From Sipunculus nudus (lineage: Eukaryota > Annelida > Sipuncula > Golfingiida > Sipunculidae), in contig CM049310.1 in the NCBI GenBank assembly GCA_026874595.1, positions 23,474,058 to 23,538,057 on the forward strand: a stretch of 64,000 nt of DNA, given 5' to 3'. This document shows, piece after piece, positions 46,334-52,669 of the stretch (the first letter of the stretch is position 1; each line of letters begins with the position of its first letter). The translations under genes were made by a program, and so were the position numbers. The notes beneath the pieces are model-generated. The model was not told the DNA's origin and did not search any database. It saw only the letters and a list, made by a program, of their open reading frames with translations.

Positions 46334-47823
46334 AAATATGTCATATATACAGACTCTAATATATTTGAATTTTGTCAGACAGACGCTTAAAATATGTGTG
46401 TGTGTTTGTATGGGGGGTGTGCGATACACCTCCTCCCCCCTGCCCCAACCATGGCCGAAAAATTGACGCCACCACTTGTTGCTTATAAAATGAGAGGATA
46501 GGAACTCATCTGTCATTCGTGAGGCGCTTAATAGTTTTTGGTAGTCACTTGGCATCGCTTCTCCCAGCCTGAGAATATTTTGATAAAAAAAGGCTCGTGT
46601 TAAGTCAAATCTGCCATAACAAAACGGAGATACAGAATAGAAACATCCCCAAACAGGCTTTCCTGATTGGCTGTTAAATGAATCAGTAACCTTTACATGT
46701 AGACATCAGAAACAGTCAAATAAGCCAAGACTATACATTACTCTACGTCTGACTTGTTAGCATGTTTGTTACATGTCAACTCCTGTCTCCCCTGTTTGAA
46801 GGATATGTCCATGGCCTGTTGATTGCCCAGTCCGTTGAATATAGGTGAAGTGTAACCTGTATATATTCTGTATTTAAAGTTTTGCATGCACGGGACAGGG
46901 AATACACCTGCCGTTAAGGTAATTAGCACGAATTTCTGAGGTTATATGGAGATTTCCCCATTTTACTGTTGAGAAACCAGCGGTGTTGGCACGAAGAAAC
47001 TTCGTCAACCCTTTCCTCCTGAATTTAAAATTACTGATAAAGAACTGTAAATATAAAATATGGATATTCATCCCTGATGTACACTTAGGAACTTTAGTCA
47101 ATTAACAAACTTGATCAAGTCGGACACCAAATACATGATTGCATAAGACACAGTGTACGGATTTATTTTATAGTATACATATCGTTAACAGTACAAGCAT
47201 ATTTCCCAGTGATATAATTAAGTATACAAGTATGCATTCGTCATAAACGATCATCGTATTTATATATATTCGTCGTTCGACAGTGTTGCTATTTTTATCA
47301 AAACTTTTACGTACAGTAAAGCTATATCACTTCAAAGATTCCTAAATGTCATTCAGTAAGCCCCCTGTGTATTCAGACTAGAAGAAAAAAAAAGGAAAAG
47401 GAAAGGGACTAATAAAAACTTTAAATAAAATAACGGGTAGGTATTGTAGGAACTGTTGATACACAAAAAGTTTCTGCCATAGTGTGAGGCTTGTAAATAT
47501 ATAATAGGCGCGCAGAGAGAGAGGGTCCCGTGTTCCATCAATAACGAGACCCCGAGCTAATAGCACATCGACTGGTGGCCGTGGTAAAGTAACAAGCTTA
47601 GCTTGATTTACGCTACTACACAGTCAGCCTATGAAAATGATACAGCTGTGAACACATAATTTCCTAATCAAAACTTGGAATCAGTGGCCAAAAAACTTTG
47701 GTAACATTGCTAACAAAAGGAGGGAGTATATAACGAGAATTCCTGCTCACCTGCTATTTCTTCGTCTGCCAGTTGTTCCACTTGGAGTAAAAGTTCCTCT
47801 CGTTTTTTATTTCTGCTGAACAT
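11249..47823 (-). CDS. Calmodulin-like four-EF-hand protein (whole spliced gene)
   Basis: Complement of join(11249..11304, 15295..15531, 16240..16383, 47751..47823): 510 nt, 169 codons plus TGA. The protein has four canonical EF-hand loops at residues 34-45, 70-81, 105-116 and 141-152. Each has D at loop positions 1 and 3, D or N at 5, G at 6 and E at 12, so all four should bind calcium. It is a likely cytosolic calcium sensor. Calmodulin is 149 residues; this one has about 15 extra at the N terminus ([12 protein letters not shown]-type charged helix) and a Met/Gln/Pro tail after FVQMM. The linker between lobes is about two residues shorter and carries a Cys. The lysine that is trimethylated in calmodulin (K115) is Arg here (residue 127). 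The ATG has A at -3 and an in-frame TAG 21 bases upstream. All introns are phase 1. It could be a divergent calmodulin, a CALML-type paralogue or a lineage-specific calcium-binding protein. The exon chain is read directly; the function is family knowledge. Confidence 0.88.
11696..11780. repeat. (TA)n microsatellite
   Basis: About 85 bp of uninterrupted TA in intron 3 of the calmodulin-like gene. Confidence 0.95.
12866..13130. repeat. GGTTCC/GGAACC-rich interspersed element
   Basis: Ten or so alternating GGTTC and GAACC motifs lie in about 260 bp, including the palindromes GGTTCCAGCTGGAACC and GGTTCTAGCTGGAACC. The right edge is CTTTTTTCTTAGAGTGCATGC. TGCATG occurs near both edges. It has no coding potential and would fold strongly as RNA or single strand. 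It resembles short palindromic MITE-like repeats of other aquatic animals. It lies in intron 3. Confidence 0.5.
14250..14640 (+). repeat. Dispersed repeat, copy 1 (partner at 50110)
   Basis: It shares blocks in the same order and orientation with 50110-50535: GATGATCCCTTGAAC, CATTTTGTCTATATCCATGTGT, GGATAAACAAGCTCATACATCC, GTACACAGAGTAAGCCTGA and ATAGCTGGCTTTAAT. Similarity is patchy, so the pair is old. No coding content. This copy is in intron 3; the other lies upstream of exon 1. Confidence 0.6.
15295..15531 (-). CDS. Calmodulin-like gene, exon 3
   Basis: 237 nt, acceptor GCTCTAG and donor GTATTC on the minus strand. It encodes residues 73 (part) to 152 (first base): the rest of EF-hand 2 from [10 protein letters not shown], the inter-lobe linker [17 protein letters not shown], all of EF-hand 3 ([12 protein letters not shown]) and EF-hand 4 up to [11 protein letters not shown]. 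The final codon is split G|AA with exon 4. Codon use is GC-rich compared with the AT-rich introns, as expected for a conserved coding exon. Confidence 0.93.
16240..16383 (-). CDS. Calmodulin-like gene, exon 2
   Basis: 144 nt, acceptor TGTCGTAG and donor GTCAGT on the minus strand. It encodes E25 (split codon) through D72: the entering helix [11 protein letters not shown]-hand 1 loop [12 protein letters not shown], then [18 protein letters not shown] and the start of EF-hand 2 (INEVDVDG). The order and wording are those of calmodulin. It joins exon 3 after 708 bp of intron in phase 1. The reading frame runs on past the donor for about 27 codons by chance; that extension is intronic. Confidence 0.93.
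17720..18250 (+). pseudogene. Tigger/pogo-like (DDE_1) transposase relic
   Basis: A frame from 17720 to 17962 ends with [32 protein letters not shown] and NKLPVLW. This is the pattern I know from DDE_1 transposases (a stretch like LTVLLC-N-DG, then LKPLVIGKSKNP, then LPV-Y). The frame stops at 17960. Further on, in another frame, EVNVYDAWL (about 18210-18240) resembles the downstream helical part of the same family. Stops and frameshifts make it dead. A family search against Tigger/pogo and jerky transposases would decide. Confidence 0.5.
18590..18632. repeat. AT-rich microsatellite (ATATAT/AATATATA)
   Basis: Short interrupted TA run in intron 1. Confidence 0.8.
18640..21685. other. Gene-free intronic spacer
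   Basis: Nothing recognised over about 3 kb. Frames near 20582-20827 and 19056-19369 are short and hydrophobic by AT bias. Confidence 0.5.
21688..22770 (+). repeat. GGGGGATATA / GTCCGTCC interspersed repeat (interrupted)
   Basis: It opens with a hairpin TATCCCCGC-loop-GCGGGGGATA (21694-21720) followed by a run of CCGT/CCGTC (21727-21762). Next come tandem units of about 158 bp that share GCAGGTGCATCTTA and GGTTTTGGT(A/C)ACACTTGAAT (from about 21826 and 21984). A third partial unit (CTCCAAATGTTTTACTG, TAAAAGTAGG) resumes near 22555, after a different element at 22055-22500. The far edge may be CCCGTTTGGCAGGGGATACA near 22745. Non-coding. Confidence 0.6.
22055..22500 (+). mobile_element. ACGGGCGTATTATG element nested in the preceding repeat
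   Basis: The left edge is TATACGCCCGTCTAGGACGG followed by GACGTATTATGGT, and the right edge has CAACGGGCGTATTATGCACG. ACGCCCGT and ACGGGCGT form inverted ends. It separates two parts of the ~158-bp unit repeat, so it inserted later. Non-coding. Confidence 0.5.
22881..23398 (+). mobile_element. LTR-like block
   Basis: It runs from TGTTATGATTAG to CTGTCACA (TG...CA ends), with TATAAA at 23005-23010 and AATAAA at 23300-23305, spaced as in an LTR. No matching target duplication was found (flanks CGGTT and AACAT), no partner LTR is in the window, and no primer site is obvious after 23398. It could be an old solo LTR or merely spacer with these hexamers. Confidence 0.35.
24393..24647 (-). repeat. 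SINE-like fragment with pol III boxes
   Basis: On the minus strand GGTTCGATCCCC (24393-24404) is a good tRNA B box within GCCCGGTTCGATCCCCGGCG. An A-box-like GGGGCTTAGTGGTTT lies at 24633-24647. The two are about 230 bp apart, far more than in a tRNA, so either a later insertion split the tRNA-like head or the A-box match is chance. Confidence 0.4.
24660..26285. other. Gene-free intronic spacer
   Basis: No recognisable gene. A 68-codon frame at 25183-25389 has one hydrophobic stretch ([20 protein letters not shown]) that could span a membrane, but I know no family for it and it has no splice or start context that supports it. Confidence 0.45.
26296..26334 (+). repeat. AGCTGAGC/CCCATGGG-type repeat terminus
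   Basis: ACAAGTGACCCAGAGGTCAT then GACGCTCAGCTGATC matches the termini at 26788 and, inverted, 36806. It is probably an end of the same dispersed family. Confidence 0.45.
26788..26828 (+). repeat. Left terminus of a repeat field (inverted partner at 36806)
   Basis: CAAGGGACCCATGGGTCACT followed by GTGCTCAGCTAAA. The reverse complement of 36806-36840 reads CAAGTGGCCCATGGGCCATG then ACGCTCAGCTAATTT. They may be two ends of one 10-kb composite, or two independent copies in opposite orientation. Confidence 0.45.
27095..27340 (+). repeat. Two tandem ~150-bp units with long poly-G
   Basis: Both units carry CAGTTGC(C/A)ATAAC, a GGTG(G/C)AAG-type segment, then a GT/G run (27136-27163 and 27283-27306) and a tail like GAGAGTTACA/GGGAATTACA with ACAACACC. 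A third poly-G run at 28029-28050 has the same kind of tail (ATGAGAATAACTGTACACCTG). The G-runs could form quadruplexes. Confidence 0.6.
27533..27600. repeat. (AC)n(AT)n microsatellite
   Basis: CA repeats pass into TA repeats over about 68 bp. Confidence 0.9.
28018..28050 (+). repeat. GGT/poly-G tract
   Basis: GGTGGTGGTGGGGGTGGG followed by G13; see the tandem poly-G units at 27095. Confidence 0.85.
28650..28825 (+). repeat. (TATTAC)n-rich repeat
   Basis: Clusters of TATTAC/TATTACTATTAC follow CAGTCCTGAACAGACATGGA. The block at 30350-30530 has the same hexamers and ends CCCCATGTCTGGTCCTGAAG, an inverted version of that start. The two may be ends of one element of about 1.9 kb or two copies. 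Confidence 0.5.
28826..30340. other. Gene-free AT-rich stretch
   Basis: No gene recognised; it may be the interior of an element bounded by the two TATTAC blocks. Confidence 0.4.
30345..30530 (+). repeat. (TATTAC)n-rich repeat, second block
   Basis: As for 28650-28825. It ends TTCCCCATGTCTGGTCCTGA. Confidence 0.5.
30590..30775 (+). repeat. GACGGACG / AGCTGAGCT repeat terminus
   Basis: GTGACCCAGTTTTCGGTTTG opens a diverged unit in the orientation opposite to the 31261-32890 array. It ends with CCAGACGGACGGACGGACGG, CCATTACTATATATAGCTCA and GTCAGCTGAGCTAAAAACTT. The GACG run and the AGCTGAGC end are the marks of this dispersed family. Confidence 0.5.
31261..32890. repeat. ~159-bp tandem array with ERE palindromes
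   Basis: About ten degenerate units share GGAAACCTGAAATTAGGTCA, TGGTGACCTATATTTTG, GACCTATGGGC, GATTTTGAGCACCC, CAGATGGGGCACAAAT, AGGCCTAGAATC and GGGAGGTCCTAGGCAAAT. A 530-bp block is duplicated almost exactly (31261 onward and 31791 onward). Seven units contain a perfect GGTCAnnnTGACC: 31430, 31960, 32116, 32311, 32457, 32591 and 32748. Minus-strand frames stay open over one to two units because the period is close to 53 codons. Confidence 0.85.
33340..33990. repeat. Inverted diverged copies of the ~159-bp unit
   Basis: Here the unit runs in the other direction: CTGACTTTCTGGGTGCTCAA, AGATCACCATGACCCAGTTT, GGATGTTACGTT, CAGTCAGACTGTCTGGGTG and CTGACATTCAGGGTGCAC. It ends at CTGCTGAGCTAAAAG (33980). 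It forms a large imperfect inverted repeat with 31261-32890. Confidence 0.7.
34470..34975 (+). pseudogene. Relic of a transposon-associated HEEAD-family protein
   Basis: Three conserved-looking blocks lie in order on the plus strand: [10 protein letters not shown] (34505 onward), [17 protein letters not shown] (about 34576-34626) and [19 protein letters not shown] (about 34738-34795). These recall a repetitive invertebrate protein with HEEADTRMI, a DTDV-LVLL strand and LPAIHALTGCDTTSKFG. The blocks fall in different frames with stops between them, and the Cys-Asp of the last motif has become Asn-Gly. It is not functional. I name the family from memory of motif order only. Confidence 0.5.
35350..36365 (+). 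repeat. ~165-bp tandem array with GCCATATTGG/GCCATCTTG motifs
   Basis: About six units share (G/C)AGCCATATTG, TTGAATTTCACC, CAAATA(G/C)GGTATTGTCTTG, AATGG(G)TTCAATAGATTCCTTGACCCTGA, AAACATAGGCAAAG, CCCCTACCTCGATTACTT and GAGTTAT. GCCAT(A/C)TTG recurs in nearly every unit, often twice. Confidence 0.8.
36470..36840 (+). repeat. Diverged ~159-bp units and right terminus
   Basis: AGAACCTTCTAACATGACAT, CTCCTTTGAAACCTGAAATT, GGATCATGGTGACTTATATT and AGCACCCAGACAGACAGGG are the same unit as at 31261. The block ends AGCTGAGCGTCATGGCCCAT GGGCCACTTGTTTTT (36811-36842), the inverted partner of 26788. Confidence 0.6.
36845..38815. other. Gene-free intronic spacer
   Basis: No gene recognised. 37080-37125 has a short direct repeat ATCTAGCGCGTT(C/A)GG. 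37850-37990 is pyrimidine/purine-rich with no clear element boundaries. Confidence 0.45.
39183..39975 (-). mobile_element. Solo LTR, 793 bp, with target duplication CTAT
   Basis: On the minus strand it starts TGTTACAGGTGTC (39975) and ends CCGTAACA (39183). It is flanked on both sides by CTAT (39179-39182 and 39976-39979), a 4-bp target-site duplication. AATAAA occurs on the minus strand at 39341-39346. There is no internal coding region, so this is what recombination between two LTRs leaves. Its opening is shared with the LTR fragment at 501, so at least two copies of the family lie in the window. Confidence 0.7.
39980..40020. repeat. (TA)n microsatellite
   Basis: About 40 bp of TA directly beside the solo LTR. 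Confidence 0.9.
40470..41905. other. Gene-free intronic spacer
   Basis: Nothing recognised. A 62-codon frame at 41042-41230 is AT-driven. Confidence 0.5.
41906..42029. mobile_element. 124-bp palindromic MITE-like hairpin
   Basis: CACAGGCCCTTGAAA at 41906-41920 and its exact reverse complement TTTCAAGGGCCTGTG at 42015-42029 enclose AT-rich sequence. No target duplication is seen. Confidence 0.55.
42737..42826. repeat. (CT)n(AT)n compound microsatellite
   Basis: About 40 bp of CT followed by about 50 bp of AT, abutting the dispersed repeat at 42828. Confidence 0.95.
42828..43004 (+). mobile_element. (AT)n-linked dispersed repeat, copy 1
   Basis: AAGCCTTTTGGATTTCAGAT, GGATTAGGAATAATTCAGAA, TAACCTGTCGTTAAGA, CTTTGAGGTTCCAAAGG, TTATGCCATTGAGGCACTGG and GAAGTCTTCCAC recur in the same order at 52485-52668. 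Both copies directly follow a long (AT)n tract. The 55-bp satellite begins exactly where this copy ends. Confidence 0.75.
43005..45600 (+). repeat. 55-bp satellite with a CRE palindrome per unit
   Basis: About 46 head-to-tail units of CATCAGTTGACGTCATGTGG CTCTGACAGTTTTATTTCAT GCAGAATCAGACTGA (55 bp). Roughly 28 units keep a perfect TGACGTCA. Variant units (GACGCGGTGTGGCCCTGATA; GACGACATGTTTCTCTGACA; GTTTACGCGGTTTTGCTCTG) recur in fixed order at spacings of 824 bp (15 units) and 330 bp (6 units), showing block duplication. Units decay after about 45300. Non-coding. Confidence 0.95.
45601..46030. other. Stretch after the satellite; unassigned open frame
   Basis: A 106-codon plus-strand frame starts inside decayed satellite (45610) and ends at 45930. 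It matches nothing I recognise and is probably chance. Confidence 0.4.
46031..46482. mobile_element. MITE-like element enclosing (TA)n tracts
   Basis: The left TGCAAGGGGCGTCAATATAG and the right end, reverse-complemented, GCAACAAGTGGTGGCGTCAATT, share GCAA and GGCGTCAAT as imperfect inverted ends. Between them are GGGGG/CCCCC-rich arms and TA runs at 46143-46195 and 46279-46331. Confidence 0.4.
46483..47750. other. Gene-free start of intron 1
   Basis: No recognised element. Short frames only. Confidence 0.5.
47751..47823 (-). CDS. Calmodulin-like gene, exon 1 (start codon)
   Basis: ATG at 47821-47823 (minus) with A at -3 and an in-frame TAG at 47842-47844, so no longer reading is possible without another splice. 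It encodes [18 protein letters not shown] then ADEEIA plus one base, and the donor is CAG|GTGAGC. The last residues equal the start of calmodulin helix A (LTEEQIAEFKEAF), extended N-terminally by a basic then Leu/Glu-rich segment. No TATA box was seen upstream; the transcription start is unknown. Confidence 0.82.
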
Positions 47824-47844
47824 TCTTAAGATGAGACAGTTCTA

Positions 47845-48385
47845 GTTGTAGCGGTCAGTCGGATGATGATGAGTACGAGGAGCTCCGTACAATACTTTAA
47901 CTGGTTGAACCCCGACTAGAGAGGCGGTCGACAGCCAAGCCCCGGCTCGTTATCACGCACACTAGCTTCATAGTGAGCTTGTCATCAAACAATAATCAAT
48001 GGGCCTGCCTTGTATTAACATAATGGCAATCCTTCGCCAAGCCCCACCACAGCTATTGTTGACAGTCCAGGAAGGGAATCTGTGTTCATGCAATTATTGC
48101 TGGGTCGGCAGAACTGCGTCCTCTCAGCCGGACCCCGCTTGCTTCACGGAGGATCTACTAGCCTTAACCTGTCCCGGTTGGTAGATTTAGAGCGCCCATC
48201 AGGGTGACGTCAGAATAACGTGGTTACTGCCTCACTCTTTGAGGTTTCCTCGTCAACTTTATATCACACGGTTCATGGAAGGCCAATCTTTATCAAACAG
48301 CTCATCGACCAGACAACAGTACGTGAGTGTAAACACCAACAGGTCAATGGTCTTGTCAAAATCAAATCCCGGGATCAAAGCGTAA
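47845..48385. other. Upstream region of the calmodulin-like gene
   Basis: Less AT-rich than the surroundings, which is compatible with a promoter or 5' UTR. No TATA box or initiator could be assigned. Confidence 0.35.
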
Positions 48386-50080
48386 TCACCATGTCAACAT
48401 GTATACATTCTCTACGTCGGAGTTTAATCCTTCTGTCAATATGTATCCTCTCCACGTCAGAGTGTAATCCTCCTGTCAATATGTATACTCTCCACGTCAG
48501 GTTGTAATCCTCTCGTCAACATGAACGTCCGATGTCAGAGTGTAATCCTCTCGTCAACATGTACTCTTCTTGCCAGAGTGTAATCCTCCCGTCAACATGT
48601 ACTCCCATTGTCAAAGCGCAATCCCCATGTCACAGGTATACACTTTTCACGTCAGAGTGTTATCCTCCTGTCAATATGTATACTCTCCACGCCAGGTGTA
48701 ATCCTCCCGTCAACATGTACTCCTCTTGTCAGAGTGTAATCCTCCCGTCAACATGTACTGCCAGTGTCAAAGCGTAATCCCCGTGTCACAGGTATACACT
48801 TTTCAGGTCAGAGTGTAATCCTTCTGTCAATATTTATCTTGTCCAGGTCAGAGTGTTATCTTCCTGTCAATATGTATACTCTCCACGTCAGGTGTAATCC
48901 TCCCTTCAAACATATACTCCCCTTGCCAGAGTGTAATCATCTCGTCAACATGTACTTTCATGTCAGAGAGTAACCCTCCCGTGAACATGTACTCCCCATG
49001 TCAAAGTGTTATGCTCTCGTCATCATGTGCTCCCCATTTCAGAGTGTAATCCTCCCGTCAACATGTATTCCCCTGTGTCAGAGTGTTATACTCTCGTCAT
49101 CATGTACTCCCTATGTCAGAGTGTTATGATCTCATCAACATGTACTCCCTATGTCAGAGTGTATCCCTCACGTCAATATGTACTCCCAATTTCAGAGTGT
49201 AATCCTCCAATCTATATGTTCTCCCAATGTCAGAGTGTAATCTACCCGTGATTGTACACCCCCTGTCTTATTGTAATCCTCCTGTCAACATGTACTCATC
49301 TTGTGAGAGTAATTGTAATTCTCCCGTCAATATGTACTCCCAATATTAGAGTGTATTCTTCCCGTCAACATGTATTCCCCTATGTCAGAGTATTATGCTC
49401 TCGTCAACAAGTACTCCCCATGTTAGAGTGTAATGCGCTCGTCAATATGTACCCCTTTAAGTCAGAGTGTCATGCCCTCATAAACATGTACTCCCCATGT
49501 CAGAGTGTAATGCACTCGTCAACATCTACCCCTTTATGTCAGAGTGTCATGCCCTCGTAAACATGTACTCCCTATGTCAGAGTGTAATGCTCTCGTCAAC
49601 ATGTACTGCCATGTCAGAGTGTAATCTTCCCGTCAACATGTACTCCCAGGGTCAGAGTGTAATCCTCTTGCCAAAACGTACTCCCGGTGTCAGAATGTAA
49701 TCCTTCTGTCAACATGTACTCTCCTTGTAAGAGTGTAACCCTCCCGTCAATATGTACTCCCCTTAATAGAGTGTAATCCTCCTGTTAACATGTGCTCTCG
49801 ATGTCAGTGTAATCCTCCTGTCTACATGTGCTTTCGATGTAAAAAGGTAAAAAGGTAAGAGTTTATTGTCTGATATCACCAACGAGACTTTGCCCAGGAG
49901 GTCAGAACGGGACGCGAACCCACGACCCTGCGGTCACAAGTCCAGCCATTACGCAACCACGCAACACAATGTCAGACTGTGATCCACCTGTCAACATGTG
50001 CTCTTGATGTCAGAGTGTAATCCACCTGTCAACATGTGCTCTCGATGTCAGAGTGTATTCCTCTCGTCAATATGAATTCC
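48386..50080 (+). repeat. 38-bp minisatellite
   Basis: More than 40 units of about 36-39 bp: GTCAGAGTGTAATCCTCCCG TCAACATGTACTCCCCAT with many point changes. It lies 0.5-2.3 kb upstream of exon 1 and is interrupted by a SINE at 49841-49968. Several frames are open through it by chance. Confidence 0.92.
49841..49968 (-). mobile_element. tRNA-derived SINE inserted in the minisatellite
   Basis: On the minus strand: head GTTGCGTGGTTGCGTAATGG (A-box region 49938-49958), B box GGGTTCGCGTCCC (49909-49921), a body with GACCTCCTGGGCAAAGTCTC, and a simple tail of ACCTTTTT repeats (49841-49856). Total about 128 bp. ATGT flanks both sides, and the minisatellite unit resumes in register after it, which defines both ends. 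Confidence 0.75.
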
Positions 50081-50109
50081 AAAAGTGTAATCTTGGTTTA
50101 ATGGGCCTT

Positions 50110-50535
50110 TTCCAATATCTGGCGTATATTAACTGAAGATAATCCCTTGAACATTTGATAAAAATAGACCAGAAAACGCCAGTCCCACAGCATACAGGCG
50201 TCTCATTTTGTTTATATCCATGTGTTTAGACCATGTGGGAGCCACGCAAAATGAATTCAAACGCAAGTCCGGCGGCAATTCAGACAAACCAGAATGATGC
50301 AAAGGACGTTTTGCAACTGGTGGCCTTTCAGCTTCCATATGCACCCGACTACTTTAGGTCAAATTTTTTTTATTCATTTGTCAACATGGCTGTGATTACT
50401 AACACCTAGTAGATAAACAAGCTAATACATCCTATAGACCTGTTCTTAACAGGTACACAGATGTACACAGAGTAAGCCTAAGCCAGAAATCACATATTTT
50501 TTTAATGGTAGGTGGATAACTGGCTTTAATTATAT
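50110..50535 (+). repeat. Dispersed repeat, copy 2 (partner at 14250)
   Basis: See 14250-14640. Shared blocks: GATAATCCCTTGAAC, CATTTTGTTTATATCCATGTGT, GATAAACAAGCTAATACATCC, GTACACAGAGTAAGCCTAAG and ATAACTGGCTTTAAT. Confidence 0.6.
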
Positions 50536-50909
50536 AATTATTAACTACAACAGTGACCTCGAATCTGGGATTTCAGTGTTATATACTCACAGAAACAGCC
50601 ATGGCTTCACTTTCAGCGAGATGTTCCTGCAATAACCCAAGGCAAACTTGAAATCAGGGTCTTCCATATGTTATAATAAATTTTCAAAATCTCAGAGAAT
50701 CACTACCTTGTTAAAATCTTATGTCTGTTATATGTTTTGTGGATACAGGTCTAAACTTAGTAATTTTATCATTGATAAGGATTACATCATTGACTCAAGG
50801 TATATCCGTAACACAAATCGTGAGATTAGAAAAACGCCATCAAACTCTGCAGATGCTTTGAAAAATAAGCCTTTATCGGCAAAATATATATAAGAACAAC
50901 TATTATGCC

Positions 50910-50913
<4 letters not shown>

Positions 50914-50955
<42 letters not shown>
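50914..50955. repeat. (CT)n microsatellite
   Basis: About 40 bp of CT. Confidence 0.95.
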
Positions 50956-50961
<6 letters not shown>

Positions 50962-51886
50962 GCTTTCATCAAAACAAGAAATTATTTAAAAAAAGACAAG
51001 ATTCAAATATGATGTAGAAACAATACGATGATAATGATAATTTAATGATAAAAAGGGCACTGACCCTGTGGTAGTGTATATTCAAAGGTACAATATAACC
51101 ACTTGATTGGTTTGGTTGGCTCGTGCATGTGAGAGAAGAATTCGCAGACATGTGGCCAAATGCGGACCAGATAAGACAAACAGAATCAATATCTGAGCGT
51201 GTTGTTTTAACCTGCTGGAAGCATTATACGTGTGCAGCACAATATGTGGTCTATTCTCGCCGTTACTAAGTTCGTACCAATCTTCTTTTTCCCTAGCAAG
51301 ATACATAAGTCTCTGCCTCGTGTCATGTATACAATCGGAAATATCAACGAATTTCAAAATATAGTCTAATCATGACTCCTGTGTTTAGTTTTTTCCACCG
51401 TCAAGAACATTGGCGGAAGGTGTGTTCATCCCTGTTTGTCTGTTTGTATGTTTGTCTGTCCCATATTTCGTGAAAGAGTGAGCTATGAAATACTTTATTT
51501 TATCTCGAGGCGGCCAGTTCACTGTGTTAATTTCTTGTTTTAGCACATACCTTTATGAGGTTTGTAGATAAATGTAATTAACTTCTATGATGAACATTCA
51601 TTACTACTATTTGTAGATGTCGGAGGTATTATCTCTCAGGGAGAGTCTTGATTAACTTGGAAGTATTCCTGGCACTTCAGTGTTTTCAAAGTGTTATGTG
51701 TATTTAATAAACTTTTAAAATTATCAGGATACATGAATGTAAAGTTTATACCGTTTTAACTTCATTAGGAAATCCAAAAGTACATGGGGAATTCGGGTAG
51801 TGCTCATAATGTTCAGGAGGTATTAATGTTAGCATCGTTACTTTTCGGAAAAGGTTTTCTTTATAGTGCAAAATGTTACAATAGAT

Positions 51887-51942
51887 ATTATACCACATCA
51901 GATAAGAAGGGATATATCTTTCCTTATCTGATGAGGTATACC
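51887..51942. repeat. Long imperfect hairpin
   Basis: TATACCACATCAGATAAGAA pairs with TTATCTGATGAGGTATA around the centre GGATATATCTTTCC. Weaker complementarity extends outward to about 51850 and 51985, so the two strands encode similar short frames. Possibly a decayed foldback element. Confidence 0.55.
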
Positions 51943-52391
51943 ATCTATGATGACGTTCCTTCATCCACTTATATCCGCCTGTTTTCAGAGAACTTCTTAT
52001 TTGATACAACATATTTTAAATGTATTAGTATTGCTTATGTATAGGTTATGGCCCTGGTTCAATCAGGCGTTTCCTATTAAATTTAAGTAGGAATCGTTTG
52101 CCATTAGAATGTTTTTAGTAATTCTTATATCATGTTTTGTAGATGGATTGTCCTGGAAATTTAAGAATTGTCCGGGGAGAAATATAGCCTATATGAAGAT
52201 GCCGAATTCATGTATAGATCAGAGCTTCACTGCTTATTTTTCCTCATACCTGCTCAGAGACATGCAGGGATTTTTTTTACTGAAAGTCTAGACTTCAGCT
52301 GCTCTGGATCTGAGACCCCTTTTTTTTTATAAAGGACAGGTCCATAGCCTGTTGGTCTTTTGAACAAGGATGAAGGAGTCCACATAATAAG

Positions 52392-52396
<5 letters not shown>

Positions 52397-52470
<74 letters not shown>

Positions 52471-52474
52471 TATT
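52397..52474. repeat. (AT)n microsatellite
   Basis: Nearly pure TA, one TG interruption at about 52451. Confidence 0.95.
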
Positions 52475-52484
52475 TATTATTAGT

Positions 52485-52668
52485 AAGCCTTTTGGGTTTC
52501 AGATTTCGTTTTTGCCCTGGGTTAGGAATAATCCAGAAGTAATAACCTGTCATTAAGATTTTGAGCGAATCTCTGAGGTTCCAAAGGAATTCACCAATTA
52601 TGCCATTCAGGCACCGGCGGGGTTAAAAATACGAGAATGTGAGACAGTTGTATAAGTCTTCCACAGAA
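52485..52668 (+). mobile_element. (AT)n-linked dispersed repeat, copy 2
   Basis: Same sequence blocks as 42828-43004, again directly after an (AT)n tract, ending GTCTTCCACA. No satellite follows this copy. Confidence 0.75.
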
Positions 52669-52669
52669 A

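Larger units (their letters stand above)
16384..47750 (-). other. Intron 1 of the calmodulin-like gene (~31.4 kb)
   Basis: Flanked by donor GTGAGC (plus strand ending 47750) and acceptor TCGTAG. Exon 1 ends ...LADEEIA plus G, and exon 2 opens with AA TAC AAA, giving ADEEIA-EYKEAF, exactly the calmodulin order, so no exon is missing between them. The intron holds the transposons and satellite arrays listed separately. An alternative is that exon 1 belongs to a neighbouring paralogue, but the phase and sequence continuity argue for one gene. Confidence 0.75.

Noticed and set aside
48532-49700. Chain of 60-100 codon frames rich in SECNPPVNMYS
   Set aside because: Translation of the 38-bp minisatellite, not a protein repeat.
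52254-52553. Overlapping frames with long Tyr-Ile runs
   Set aside because: Translation of the (AT)n microsatellite.
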